Shown piece by piece: positions 26,677-35,033 of a stretch of 64,000 bases of DNA (position 1 is its first letter; the number at the start of each line of letters is the position of its first letter). The notes beneath the pieces are model-generated. The model ran no database searches. It was given only the letters and a program-made list of their open reading frames with translations, and had not been told where the DNA came from. The translations under genes and the position numbers were made by a program. The stretch is from Pseudomonas sp. CROZ-RG-20F-R04-15 (GTDB lineage: Bacteria > Pseudomonadota > Gammaproteobacteria > Pseudomonadales > Pseudomonadaceae), in assembly GCF_022662375.1 (NCBI RefSeq), contig NZ_JAKNQL010000021.1, positions 1 to 64,000 of the forward strand, in the 5' to 3' direction.

Positions 26677-27801
26677 TCAGTTCGCCTCTAAAAGCGGATC
26701 AAGCGCGCGAACGTGCTCGACCTGCCAGCCAAGCGGAACCACGTCACCGACGGCGAGCGCGGGATCGAGCTCGGCAATCGGCTGTTTCACGAAGAAGTCG
26801 GTCTTGCCGCAGACTTCCAGGCGCACCCGGACGTGGTCGCCCAGATAGATGAATTCCGCCACCCTCCCTGAGAAGCGGTTGACGCATTGATCGCTCGAAC
26901 CGTTGAGGCTGACGCGCTCCGGACGGATCGACAGGGTCACCGGTTCGCCGGTCTGACCGACGTTGACCGCCAGCGCCTCGACCTTTTCGCCTCGGCCCAA
27001 CTCGACCACGCAACGCTCGCCGCTCTGACTGAGCAGACGGCCGTTGAGGCGGTTGTTTTCGCCGATGAAATTGGCGACGAAGGTGTTTTTTGGTTCTTCG
27101 TAAAGGGTGCGTGGTGGGGCGATCTGCTGGATTTCGCCTTGATGGAACACTGCGACGCGGTCGGACATGGTCAGCGCTTCACCCTGATCGTGGGTCACGT
27201 AGACCACGGTCACACCGAGGCGCTGGTGCAGGTGTTTGATTTCCATCTGCATGTGTTCACGCAGTTGTTTGTCGAGGGCGCCGAGCGGTTCATCCATCAG
27301 CACCAGTTGCGGTTCGAACACCAGCGCACGGGCCAGTGCTACACGTTGCTGCTGACCACCAGATAACTGCGCCGGATAGCGCGAGGCGAACGCGTCGAGC
27401 TGAACCATGCTGAGAACTTTCTTCACGCGGTCACTGACGTCGCTTTTGTTCAGGCCACGGACGGTCAGCGGGAACGCGAGGTTTTCAGCGACGGTCATGT
27501 GCGGGAACAGCGCGTAGTTCTGAAACACCATGCCGATGTCGCGCTTGTGCGGCGGCACGTTATTGATCGAGCGCCCGGCCAGCAGGATTTCGCCAGCGGT
27601 CGGTGTTTCAAACCCGGCGAGCATCATCAGACTGGTGGTCTTGCCGGAACCGGACGGCCCGAGCAGGGTGAGGAATTCGCCTTTGCGGATGTCGAGGTTG
27701 AGGTCTTTGACGATCAGGTTCTCGCCGTCGTAGCTCTTCTGCACTCCACGAAAGCTGACCAGCACATCACTGGTCCCTGCGTTTGTATCGACCTGGCTCA
27801 T
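26677..27801 (-). CDS. agtA: ABC transporter ATP-binding protein (AgtA-like)
   Basis: Cytoplasmic ATPase of the importer, PotA type, 374 residues. It has Walker A GPSGSGKTT, the signature LSGGQQQRVALARAL, Walker B LVLMDEPLGALD, and a C-terminal TOBE region (about 290-374). The ATG at 27801 is preferred over a GTG 6 nt upstream because AAAGG stands about 7 nt before it. It is the first gene of agtABCD. Its ribosome-binding site sits in an inverted repeat with an A-rich Hfq/Crc-type motif. Confidence 0.88.
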   Translation of the reverse strand: MSQVDTNAGTSDVLVSFRGVQKSYDGENLIVKDLNLDIRKGEFLTLLGPSGSGKTTSLMMLAGFETPTAGEILLAGRSINNVPPHKRDIGMVFQNYALFPHMTVAENLAFPLTVRGLNKSDVSDRVKKVLSMVQLDAFASRYPAQLSGGQQQRVALARALVFEPQLVLMDEPLGALDKQLREHMQMEIKHLHQRLGVTVVYVTHDQGEALTMSDRVAVFHQGEIQQIAPPRTLYEEPKNTFVANFIGENNRLNGRLLSQSGERCVVELGRGEKVEALAVNVGQTGEPVTLSIRPERVSLNGSSDQCVNRFSGRVAEFIYLGDHVRVRLEVCGKTDFFVKQPIAELDPALAVGDVVPLGWQVEHVRALDPLLEAN

Positions 27802-27836
27802 ACCCACACCTTTGTTGTTGATGACTGCTTGTGGGT
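27802..27836 (-). promoter_or_regulatory. Stem-loop around the agtA ribosome-binding site with an AACAACAA motif
   Basis: On the minus strand ACCCACA (27830-27836) can pair with TGTGGGT (27802-27808), which touches the ATG. The 21-nt loop holds AACAACAA (27812-27819) followed by the AAAGG Shine-Dalgarno. This arrangement would expose an Hfq/Crc motif in the loop. Confidence 0.5.
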
Positions 27837-27912
27837 TAAGCCTAGTGGCTGCTGACAGGCGCGCAAATCGGGGCGCAGGAGAGAATCGCCTCAGCCGGAT
27901 GGAAGGTTGGGG

Positions 27913-27928
27913 GTAGGGATTGCCCTAC
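27913..27928. promoter_or_regulatory. Dyad upstream of agtA, candidate AgtR operator
   Basis: GTAGGG-ATTG-CCCTAC is a perfect 6-bp dyad about 112 nt before the agtA start, in the gap between agtR and agtA. Two-fold symmetric sites of this size suit NarL/LuxR-type regulators. The promoter elements nearer the gene look weak, as for an activated promoter. Confidence 0.4.
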
Positions 27929-27963
27929 AAGGATGGCGCTAATGGATAAAGCAGTGGCGAGGG

Positions 27964-27990
27964 TTGAGCTGCAAGCTGCAAGAACAAGCA
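27964..27990. repeat. Short AGCTGCAAGCTGCAAGAA repeat
   Basis: A GAGCTGCAAGCTGCAAGAAC segment related to the inverted repeat between prkA and yeaH. It belongs to a second intergenic repeat family distinct from the REP elements. Confidence 0.5.
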
Positions 27991-28042
27991 AAAGCGCGTG
28001 TCGCTAACGGATATGCCACATTCCGGATCCAAAGCAGATCCC

Positions 28043-28137
28043 TTGTGGGAGCGAGCCTGCTCGCGAATGCGGTGGGCCATCCAGCTTATTCGGTGACTGT
28101 TGCACCGCTTTCGCGAGCAGGCTCGCTCCCACAGGGG
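28043..28137. repeat. REPIN between agtR and agtA
   Basis: Inverted REP pair, about 95 bp, 11 bp from the agtR stop codon. Apart from this and the upstream elements of agtA, the 347-bp gap shows nothing else. Confidence 0.9.
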
Positions 28138-28148
28138 AACAGTGCTGA

Positions 28149-28778
28149 TCAGAGGAGCTTGTGTTCCATCGCGTATTTGACCAGTTCGGCCAGCGAGGTG
28201 ATGTTGAGCTTTTGCATCAGCCGCGCCTTATGGGTGCTGATGGTCTTGCTACTGAGGGCCAGTTGCTGGGCGATGTCATTGACATTGGCGCCTTGGGCCA
28301 GACGCTCGAACACCGAGAACTCGCGCTCGGACAGCAGCGAGTGCAGCGGCCGCGCATCGGTCAGGCCGACTTCGAAGACCATGCGATCGGCCAGATCCGG
28401 ATCGATATAGCGCCCACCGGCCGCGACTTTGCGAATCGCCGTGAGCAACAGCGCCGGATCGCTGTCCTTGGTCGCATACCCGGCGGCGCCGACTTTTAAT
28501 GCTCGCGCAGCCATCTGCGCCTCGTCGTGCATCGACAACACCAGAATCGCCGGTGGATTGTTCAATGCACGGATGCGCGGGATCGCTTCGAGGCCATTGA
28601 CCCCGGGCATGGAAATGTCCAGCAGTACCACTTCGCACGGCAGGCTGCGCAGAATCTCGAGTAACTGCTCGCCATTGCTCGCCTCGCCCACTACTTGCAG
28701 ATCCTTGGCCAGGCCAATCAATTGCTTGATGCCTTCGCGGACAATGGTGTGGTCTTCGGCTACCAGTACACGGATCAA
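28149..28778 (-). CDS. agtR: NarL/LuxR family response regulator (AgtR-like)
   Basis: Two-component transcription activator of 209 residues. The receiver domain has its acidic pair at 8-9 and phospho-Asp about residue 54 (VVLLDISMPG). The C-terminal HTH is in LSEREFSVFERLAQGANVNDIA and SSKTISTHKARLMQKL. Homologues begin MIRVLVAEDH, so the TTG at 28778 with GGAGA 6-7 nt upstream is taken as start. It lies between the sensor agtS and the importer, which it probably activates. Confidence 0.85.
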   Translation of the reverse strand: MIRVLVAEDHTIVREGIKQLIGLAKDLQVVGEASNGEQLLEILRSLPCEVVLLDISMPGVNGLEAIPRIRALNNPPAILVLSMHDEAQMAARALKVGAAGYATKDSDPALLLTAIRKVAAGGRYIDPDLADRMVFEVGLTDARPLHSLLSEREFSVFERLAQGANVNDIAQQLALSSKTISTHKARLMQKLNITSLAELVKYAMEHKLL

Positions 28779-28811
28779 ATCTTTTCTCCAGATTTCAGGT
28801 ACACACAAATC

Positions 28812-28840
28812 CCTGTGGGAGCGAGCCTGCTCGCGATAGC
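28812..28840. repeat. Single REP element between agtS and agtR
   Basis: One REP copy in the 85-bp gap between the kinase stop and the regulator start. It has GCGATAGCG instead of GCGAAGGCG at its end and no inverted partner. Confidence 0.85.
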
Positions 28841-28863
28841 GTCAGCCCAAACACCACAAACCT

Positions 28864-31260
28864 TCAAACCTCACTCACCGGCACCCGCACCATCAGACTG
28901 GTGCCCTCCCCCGGCTCACTCTCCAGCACCAACCGCCCGCCCATGATCAGCACCCGCTCACGCATGCCGACCAAGCCAAACGAAGTCGGCCGACCCGTAG
29001 CGGGGGCAAATCCTACGCCATCATCACTGACCGTCAGACACAATTCGTCGCCCTCCAGCGCCAGTGTCAGCTCCACAGTATGCGCCTGGGCATGACGCAT
29101 CACATTGGTCAGCGCTTCCTGCAAAATCCGGAACAGACCAATCGCCTTGGCATCACTGAGCACCGGCAGATTGTCCGGCACCTGCACCAGACACGGAATC
29201 TGCGTACGCGCCTCAAATCGGCGCGCCTGCCACTCGATCGCCGAGGCAATCCCGGCATCGAGAATCGGTGGTCGCAGCGCCGTCGCCACATCACGCACCA
29301 GCTGAAACAACTGGGCGATCAGACGCTTCATGCTGTTCAACCGTTCGTTCAGACCGGGGTCGAGTTGCGCGTAGGCCAATTCGCACATCGATGTCTCCAG
29401 TTTCAGCACCGTAAGCATCTGCCCTAACTCATCGTGAACCTCGCGGGCAATTCGCGCCTTCTCTTCCTCACGCACGCTCTCAAGGTGCGCTGACAGTTCG
29501 CGCAGTTGCTCACGGGATGCCGCCAGCTCAAGCTCGATACGTTTACTCTCGGTGATGTCCCAGACGATGCCATCCCAAACGTAGGCGCCATCCTCCAGTT
29601 GTCGGGTAATCGCCTTGATTTCGGCCCAGCGTTGCTCGCCCTGACGCGTGAGGATTCGGCCCTGCCATGACCAGTCGCTATCGGTGTCCAGCGCCTGGTC
29701 CTGAGTGCGGTGGTAACTGGCCTTGTCATCCGGATGCACCAGACTGCGCAAGCCCATGTCGCGATGCGCAATAACGGCCGGCGCGTAGCCGACCAGGCTT
29801 TCGCTGCCCTCACTGATGTAGGCAAAGTCGATCTGTCCGGTCACCGGCGCGCGCTCGAGACGGAACACCAGCCCCGGCACATTCGCCGCGATGCCTTGCA
29901 GGCGCGCCTCGCTTTCCTGCAACGCCGCCAGCGCCCGGCGACGCTCGGTGACATCCGTGAGATAAACCACCAGGTATTCGCTGTCGCGAAAACGCAGAAA
30001 ACTCAGCGACACGTCCGCTGGAAGAACACTGCCATCGGCGCGCACACAACTGGTTTCGAAACTCAGCGGCCCTTCTTCACTGGCCCGCGCGCGCTTCCAC
30101 AGATTGAGCCAGCGATCCATGTGCAGACCCGGCTCGAAGTCGATCAATGGCCGTTCGATCAGTCCGCCGGAGGGATACCCGAGCATGATTTCCGCCGCGC
30201 GATTGGCGTAGCGCACATGGCTGTCCCAGTTGACCCAGAGGATACCGACGGTGCTTTGATCGATGGAGAACTGGGTCAACCGCAGCGCTTCTTCACTGGC
30301 CGCGCGCAAGGCGATGTCTTCCCGGGCCGCCAGTAGTCGCTGTTCGAGGCTGTGCTGTTGGCGGCGTTGCCAGAACACGATCGCAACACAACTGAGCAGC
30401 ATCACCGCGAACAACAGACTGAGGTTCTGCCAAAAACCCGGTGACTCCGACAGGCGTGGATATTTCGGTTGCAGCCATTGATTGTGCAATTGCTCGAGAT
30501 CTTTGGCCGGGATCGCGCGCAGCGCACTTTGCACAATGCCGGCCAACTCGGGCCAATCGCGGCGTGAGCCGACTCGCAGGAGTTGTGGCAGGCCAATATC
30601 GCCAACCACCACCAGGTCCGAGAACTCCGGCTCTACCGACAAGCGTCCGAGTTGCGCTTCATCGACCACGGCGTAGGCGGCCTGTTGACTCAACAGCAAC
30701 TGCAAGGCCTGACGCTCGAGCGGCACGCCTTGCAGGTTCAGATGCGGATAGTTGCCACGCAGATAGTCGGCGGTGGTACTGGGCATGCGCACAGCAACAC
30801 GGACCTGGCTGTCGAGTTTCTCCAGATCGACCACGCCACTGGCCTTCTGATCGCTGACCACCAGTTGCGGCACGCGCATGTACGGATCGGAAAACTGCCA
30901 CAGGCGCAGCGCACTCGGCGTTTGACTGAGGCCCGGAGCGATATCGATCTCGCCCTCGCGCACCGCGGTTTCCAGTTGTGCGAGATCCTGAAAATTGCGC
31001 CAGCTCAGTTCAACACTGAGCGCCTTGGCCAACAACTTCATCAGTTCGACATTGGCCCCGGACAGCCGCTGCAAGCGCCGGTCGTATTGTGCATAGGGCG
31101 CTTGCAACACCAGACCGACGCGCAATTCATTGTGCTGCGCCAGCCATTGCTGCTGGCTCGGCGACAACTGCGCGAGATGAGACGGCGGCGCAGGCGCCGC
31201 CCAGCCCATCAAGGGAAACCACAAACAGCCGATAACCCACAGGCAGCAAAATCGCTTCAT
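28864..31260 (-). CDS. agtS: Hybrid-sensor-type histidine kinase with periplasmic binding domain (AgtS-like)
   Basis: Membrane sensor of 798 residues. It has a signal sequence, a periplasmic SBP_bac_3 ligand domain (about 45-265), one transmembrane helix (about 275-295), and two PAS regions (about 330-450 and 455-580). A HisKA_3 dimerisation domain carries the phospho-His in AREVHDELGQ (about 609), and an HATPase domain follows with LQEALTNVMRHA and SDDGVGF. No receiver domain is present. The ATG at 31260 follows GAGA. It should sense the substrate of the adjacent importer and phosphorylate AgtR. Confidence 0.86.
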   Translation of the reverse strand: MKRFCCLWVIGCLWFPLMGWAAPAPPSHLAQLSPSQQQWLAQHNELRVGLVLQAPYAQYDRRLQRLSGANVELMKLLAKALSVELSWRNFQDLAQLETAVREGEIDIAPGLSQTPSALRLWQFSDPYMRVPQLVVSDQKASGVVDLEKLDSQVRVAVRMPSTTADYLRGNYPHLNLQGVPLERQALQLLLSQQAAYAVVDEAQLGRLSVEPEFSDLVVVGDIGLPQLLRVGSRRDWPELAGIVQSALRAIPAKDLEQLHNQWLQPKYPRLSESPGFWQNLSLLFAVMLLSCVAIVFWQRRQQHSLEQRLLAAREDIALRAASEEALRLTQFSIDQSTVGILWVNWDSHVRYANRAAEIMLGYPSGGLIERPLIDFEPGLHMDRWLNLWKRARASEEGPLSFETSCVRADGSVLPADVSLSFLRFRDSEYLVVYLTDVTERRRALAALQESEARLQGIAANVPGLVFRLERAPVTGQIDFAYISEGSESLVGYAPAVIAHRDMGLRSLVHPDDKASYHRTQDQALDTDSDWSWQGRILTRQGEQRWAEIKAITRQLEDGAYVWDGIVWDITESKRIELELAASREQLRELSAHLESVREEEKARIAREVHDELGQMLTVLKLETSMCELAYAQLDPGLNERLNSMKRLIAQLFQLVRDVATALRPPILDAGIASAIEWQARRFEARTQIPCLVQVPDNLPVLSDAKAIGLFRILQEALTNVMRHAQAHTVELTLALEGDELCLTVSDDGVGFAPATGRPTSFGLVGMRERVLIMGGRLVLESEPGEGTSLMVRVPVSEV

Positions 31261-31333
31261 TGAAGTCTCATACACTGACAAATTCTGACCAACCCATTAG
31301 GCTGCCGGGATACTTTCTGGCCTGGAATAACCG

Positions 31334-32323
31334 ATGCCCTCTGTCTACCGCCTGGCAATGCCAGCATTGTGCCTGTCGCTGATCCTGCCTTGTGCGTTTT
31401 CCGTCGAAGCCGCCGACCCGGCACCTGCCGCCGCTGCGGAAAAACCTGTCGAAGAAAAACCCGCCGAACGCCAGCCACTGCTTGAGCGTAGTCAGGAAGA
31501 GGCGGCCGCACTGCAACGTAAGGTCCCGGCGCAAGAACAGCAACAGCTGCAGGCTGGCGGCGATACCTACCTCGCGCTGTGGAAACCGGCCAACACCGCC
31601 GAACCCAAAGGTGCGGTGATTATTATCCCCGGCGCTGGCGAAACCGCTGACTGGCCGCAAGCCATCGGCCCGTTGCGGCGCAAATTGCCGGATGCAAAGT
31701 GGAGCAGTCTGAGCATCACCCTGCCCGACCTGCAAAGCGATGCCATTGCACCTCGCGTGGTTGAAGCGCCGGCCGTGCCGAAAGCCCCCGAGTCCGGCAG
31801 CAAGGACTCCACCACCGCGCAGCCGATCGAGCAAGCCGCCGGCGGTGAAGCCGAAGTGGCGGATCAAGTGGTCGCCGAAACCACTGAAGAACAATCCAAG
31901 GCTGACGCCGAACGCATCTTCGCCCGCATCGACGCGGCGATTGCCTACGCCGAACAGCAGAGCGCGCGCAGCATTGTCGTACTCGGACACGGCACCGGCG
32001 CCTATTGGGCCGCGCGCTATCTGAGCGAAAAACAAACGGCACAGGTGGAGAAATTCGTCATGGTCGATGCGCAGATGCCGGCCAAGGCCAAGCCGCCCCT
32101 GGCCGAACTGACGCCAACGCTGAAGCTGCCGACGGCGGATATTTTCTACATGGACAAGCCGCTGGACCGCAATGCCGCGCTGGAGCGTATGCAGGCGAGC
32201 AAACGTTTGAAGACTTCGGCGTTCAGCCAGGTCGCGCTCAAGGCTTTGCCAGATAACAAGGCTGAACAGGAACAGTTGTTCCGCCGGGTGCGGGGCTGGC
32301 TGAATCCACAGAACCCGGACTGA
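31334..32323 (+). CDS. DUF3530 family protein (alpha/beta-hydrolase-like)
   Basis: Exported protein of unknown function, 329 residues. It has a signal peptide ending about VEAA, an Ala/Glu/Pro-rich linker, and a core with GAVIIIPGAGETADWPQ and VVLGHGTGAYWAARYL. The latter resembles a nucleophile elbow but with Gly-Thr in place of the usual Ser (GHGTG), so catalysis is doubtful. A low-complexity insert rich in Ala, Glu and Pro lies at about 140-185. It is divergent from agtS with 73 bp between. Confidence 0.72.
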   Translation: MPSVYRLAMPALCLSLILPCAFSVEAADPAPAAAAEKPVEEKPAERQPLLERSQEEAAALQRKVPAQEQQQLQAGGDTYLALWKPANTAEPKGAVIIIPGAGETADWPQAIGPLRRKLPDAKWSSLSITLPDLQSDAIAPRVVEAPAVPKAPESGSKDSTTAQPIEQAAGGEAEVADQVVAETTEEQSKADAERIFARIDAAIAYAEQQSARSIVVLGHGTGAYWAARYLSEKQTAQVEKFVMVDAQMPAKAKPPLAELTPTLKLPTADIFYMDKPLDRNAALERMQASKRLKTSAFSQVALKALPDNKAEQEQLFRRVRGWLNPQNPD

Positions 32324-32340
32324 CCGGTAAACCGCGTCGC

Positions 32341-32422
32341 CCCCTTCGCGAGCAGGCTCGCTCCCACATTGGATCTGCGTACACAATCCATTGTGGGAGC
32401 GAGCTTGCTCGCGAAGGGGCCA
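32341..32422. repeat. REPIN between the DUF3530 and J-domain genes
   Basis: Compact inverted REP pair; the right copy has GAGCTTGCTC in place of GAGCCTGCTC. Confidence 0.88.
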
Positions 32423-32446
32423 TCAAAGGCAACACAGCTCTAACGG

Positions 32447-33214
32447 TTAGCGAAAATCCCGCCGCTCACGAATCAATGTGTAGGCATTGTGCAGTTCGCG
32501 CGTGCGCTCGGTCGCTTCACGCACCTGCAATGGCGTCGCCCCCGTACCGGCAATCTTGTCCGGGTGATGACGACTGAGCAGGCGCCGATAAGCGCGTTTG
32601 ATCTGCGCCGGTTCGCTGGACGCCGACACACCCAATAAACGCATCGCCTCCTGATAACTCACCGCTGCGCTGACGATCGGCCGCTTGCCCGGTTCGTAAT
32701 CGCTGGCCAATGCCTGCACCTGATGCGTCGTCCAGCCCAGCCACTTGCCCCACTGCGCCAACAATTCACGCTCGCTGACGCCCGCGCGACCATCGGCCCA
32801 GACCATCCGCCAGCAGGCGCGCAATACGCCTTCGGCAGCATGCGGTTGCGCACTCAGACGCTTCAGATAACCCCGCAGACTGTCACTGCCGGACTTGCCG
32901 CGGTTGAACGCGGCAATCGCCCGACGAGTTGCCGGCTCACCCATTTCCAGCGCACGCATCTCGTTACGCGCCTGCTGGATGTGTCCGTCGGTGACCCGAC
33001 CGTCGCTCTTGGCCAGACGCCCGAGCAGCACAAACAGCAACTCATCGTTGCGCAGCATCGACCGACCGCCGAGTTTTTCCCGCAAATGCCCCCAGCTCTG
33101 CAATTGCAGGCGCCGATCCAGCGCCTGCCCCAACAACGCCCCAAGCATGGCCCCCGGAATGCTGGCGATCGCAAAACCCGCTCCGGCTCCAATCAGAGTC
33201 CCTGGCCACAACAT
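32447..33214 (-). CDS. TerB-like/J-domain protein (DjlA-like co-chaperone)
   Basis: Membrane-associated DnaK co-chaperone, 255 residues. A glycine-rich hydrophobic N-terminus (about 1-30) resembles the DjlA membrane anchor. A TerB-like helical region follows (about 45-170). A C-terminal J domain (about 185-255) has the invariant HPD tripeptide in LLSRHHPDKIAGTG. It ends the amgK-murU-djlA-like run, starting 1 bp after the murU stop. Confidence 0.85.
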   Translation of the reverse strand: MLWPGTLIGAGAGFAIASIPGAMLGALLGQALDRRLQLQSWGHLREKLGGRSMLRNDELLFVLLGRLAKSDGRVTDGHIQQARNEMRALEMGEPATRRAIAAFNRGKSGSDSLRGYLKRLSAQPHAAEGVLRACWRMVWADGRAGVSERELLAQWGKWLGWTTHQVQALASDYEPGKRPIVSAAVSYQEAMRLLGVSASSEPAQIKRAYRRLLSRHHPDKIAGTGATPLQVREATERTRELHNAYTLIRERRDFR

Positions 33215-33215
33215 G

Positions 33216-33887
33216 TCAGCGACTCGCTTCTATCAGGGTTTCGGCTTCTGCCAGACGCTCGTGTGTGCCGACATCGACCCAGTGACCTTTCAGCCGTTCG
33301 CCAGTGACTTCGCCTTCTGCCATGGCTTTACGCAGCAGCGGTGCGAGCTTGAAAGCGCCGTCCGCACAGCCGTCGAACAGCTGCGGATGGAGTACGGCGA
33401 TGCCGCTGTAAGTCAGGGTCGCAGCGTCGGCTTGGCCATCGATTACCCGACCATCGACCAGGGAAAAGTCGCCAGTCGGGTGATGCGCCGGATTGTCGGC
33501 CAGTACCAGATGCGCGAGCCCGTTGATCGGCTGATGCAGTACGCTGAAGTCGTAATCGGTCCAGATATCACCGTTCACCACCAGGAAGGCGTCATCGCCG
33601 AGCAACGGCAGTGCACGGAAAATCCCGCCGCCGGTTTCCAGTGGCTCACCTTCCGGGGAGTACTGAATGCTCACGCCAAACTGCGCACCGTCGCCCAGAT
33701 AATCCTCGATCTGTTGACCGAGCCAGGCGTGATTGATCACGATCTCGTTGAATCCCGCTGCCGCGAGGGCACGCAGGTGGTACTCGATCAATGGCACACC
33801 GCCGGCACGCACCAGGGGTTTCGGCGTGGTCAGGGTCAGTGGGCGCATGCGCTCGCCTTTGCCTGCTGCCAGAATCATTGCCTTCAT
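33216..33887 (-). CDS. murU: N-acetylmuramate alpha-1-phosphate uridylyltransferase
   Basis: Makes UDP-MurNAc directly from MurNAc-1-phosphate in the Pseudomonas murein recycling bypass, which avoids MurA and its inhibitor fosfomycin. The 223-residue nucleotidyltransferase begins with MILAAGKGERMRPLT and has the acidic metal site VVNGDIWTDYDF. It overlaps amgK by 4 bp, which supplies its substrate. Length and motifs match the family. Confidence 0.92.
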   Translation of the reverse strand: MKAMILAAGKGERMRPLTLTTPKPLVRAGGVPLIEYHLRALAAAGFNEIVINHAWLGQQIEDYLGDGAQFGVSIQYSPEGEPLETGGGIFRALPLLGDDAFLVVNGDIWTDYDFSVLHQPINGLAHLVLADNPAHHPTGDFSLVDGRVIDGQADAATLTYSGIAVLHPQLFDGCADGAFKLAPLLRKAMAEGEVTGERLKGHWVDVGTHERLAEAETLIEASR

Positions 33888-34903
33888 GCTGTTGCTCCAC
33901 CCCGCAGGCTGCTGAACAGCGCTTGCAGCTCCGCCAGTTCCGGACGACGCGCAATCACCGCCTCTATATAAGAGAAGAAACGCGGTACGTCGGCCAGATA
34001 GCGCGGTTTGCCATCACGATGACAAATGCGCGCAAAGATGCCGATCACTTTCAGGTGACGCTGCACGCCCATCAGGTCGCTGGCACGCAGGAAGTCTTCG
34101 AAGTCCGGCTGCACCGGGATGTTCAGTGCCGAGGCTTGCTGCCAATAACTTTCCAGCCAACCACGTACGCGCTCTTCAGGCCAACTGAGGAAGGCGTCCT
34201 TGAACAGGCACGTCACGTCGTAGGTCACCGGGCCGTAGACCGCATCCTGGAAATCCAGCACGCCGGGGTTCGGTTCGCTGAGCATCAGGTTGCGCGGCAT
34301 GTAGTCGCGGTGCACCAGCACTTTGGGTTGGGCCAGCGCACTGTCGATCAGCAGATCGCTGATCTGCTGCCACTGTTGCTGCTGAGCCGAATCGAATTCG
34401 ACGCCGAGTTCACGCTTGACGTACCACTCAGGGAACAATTCCAGCTCACGACGAAGCAGTGCGACGTCATAACTCGGCAGCGGCGCAACCATCGGCAATT
34501 GCTGAAAAGCCAGCAGCGCTTGCAGGGCATCACTGAATAATGCGTCGGCATTTTCGCCATCAATCACGTCGAGATAGGTCTTGTTACCCAGGTCATTGAG
34601 CAAAAGAAATCCGCGATCGAGGTCCTCAGCATAAATTTTCGGCACATTTATTCCGGATTTCGCCAGCAAAAAGGCGATATCCACGAACGGTTTGCAGTTT
34701 TCCTGGGGTGGCGGCGCGTCCATCACAACGAAGCTGCGACCCTCGCCCTCCCAGCGGAAGTAACGGCGGAAACTCGCGTCGCTGCTGGCCGCGGTCAACG
34801 TGGCCGGGGGCACGGTGCCCCAGCCCTGATCTGCAAACAGGATTGCCAACTGCTCATCGAGCCAAACTTTCAGGTGTTGCAAGCGTACATCTTGATCAGG
34901 CAT
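33884..34903 (-). CDS. amgK: N-acetylmuramate/N-acetylglucosamine kinase AmgK
   Basis: Phosphorylates MurNAc at the anomeric carbon for MurU. The 339-residue protein has the aminoglycoside phosphotransferase fold, with the catalytic VLVHRDYMPRNLML loop and VLDFQDAVYGP metal-binding motif. It overlaps murU by 4 bp. The gene is divergent from lptD. Other phosphotransferases share this fold, but the pairing with murU makes the role firm. Confidence 0.91.
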   Translation of the reverse strand: MPDQDVRLQHLKVWLDEQLAILFADQGWGTVPPATLTAASSDASFRRYFRWEGEGRSFVVMDAPPPQENCKPFVDIAFLLAKSGINVPKIYAEDLDRGFLLLNDLGNKTYLDVIDGENADALFSDALQALLAFQQLPMVAPLPSYDVALLRRELELFPEWYVKRELGVEFDSAQQQQWQQISDLLIDSALAQPKVLVHRDYMPRNLMLSEPNPGVLDFQDAVYGPVTYDVTCLFKDAFLSWPEERVRGWLESYWQQASALNIPVQPDFEDFLRASDLMGVQRHLKVIGIFARICHRDGKPRYLADVPRFFSYIEAVIARRPELAELQALFSSLRGGATA

Positions 34904-35033
34904 TGCAAGGGTCTCCGACGGCGCTAGCCGTCAAGCGGGTCATGCTTTATTATCCAGCATCTTTTTCAGACCATCGAGAGGCGTGCGGCCCACACCGCGG
35001 GCAGATGGCACGCAGGAAGCCCGGACTAATAAG

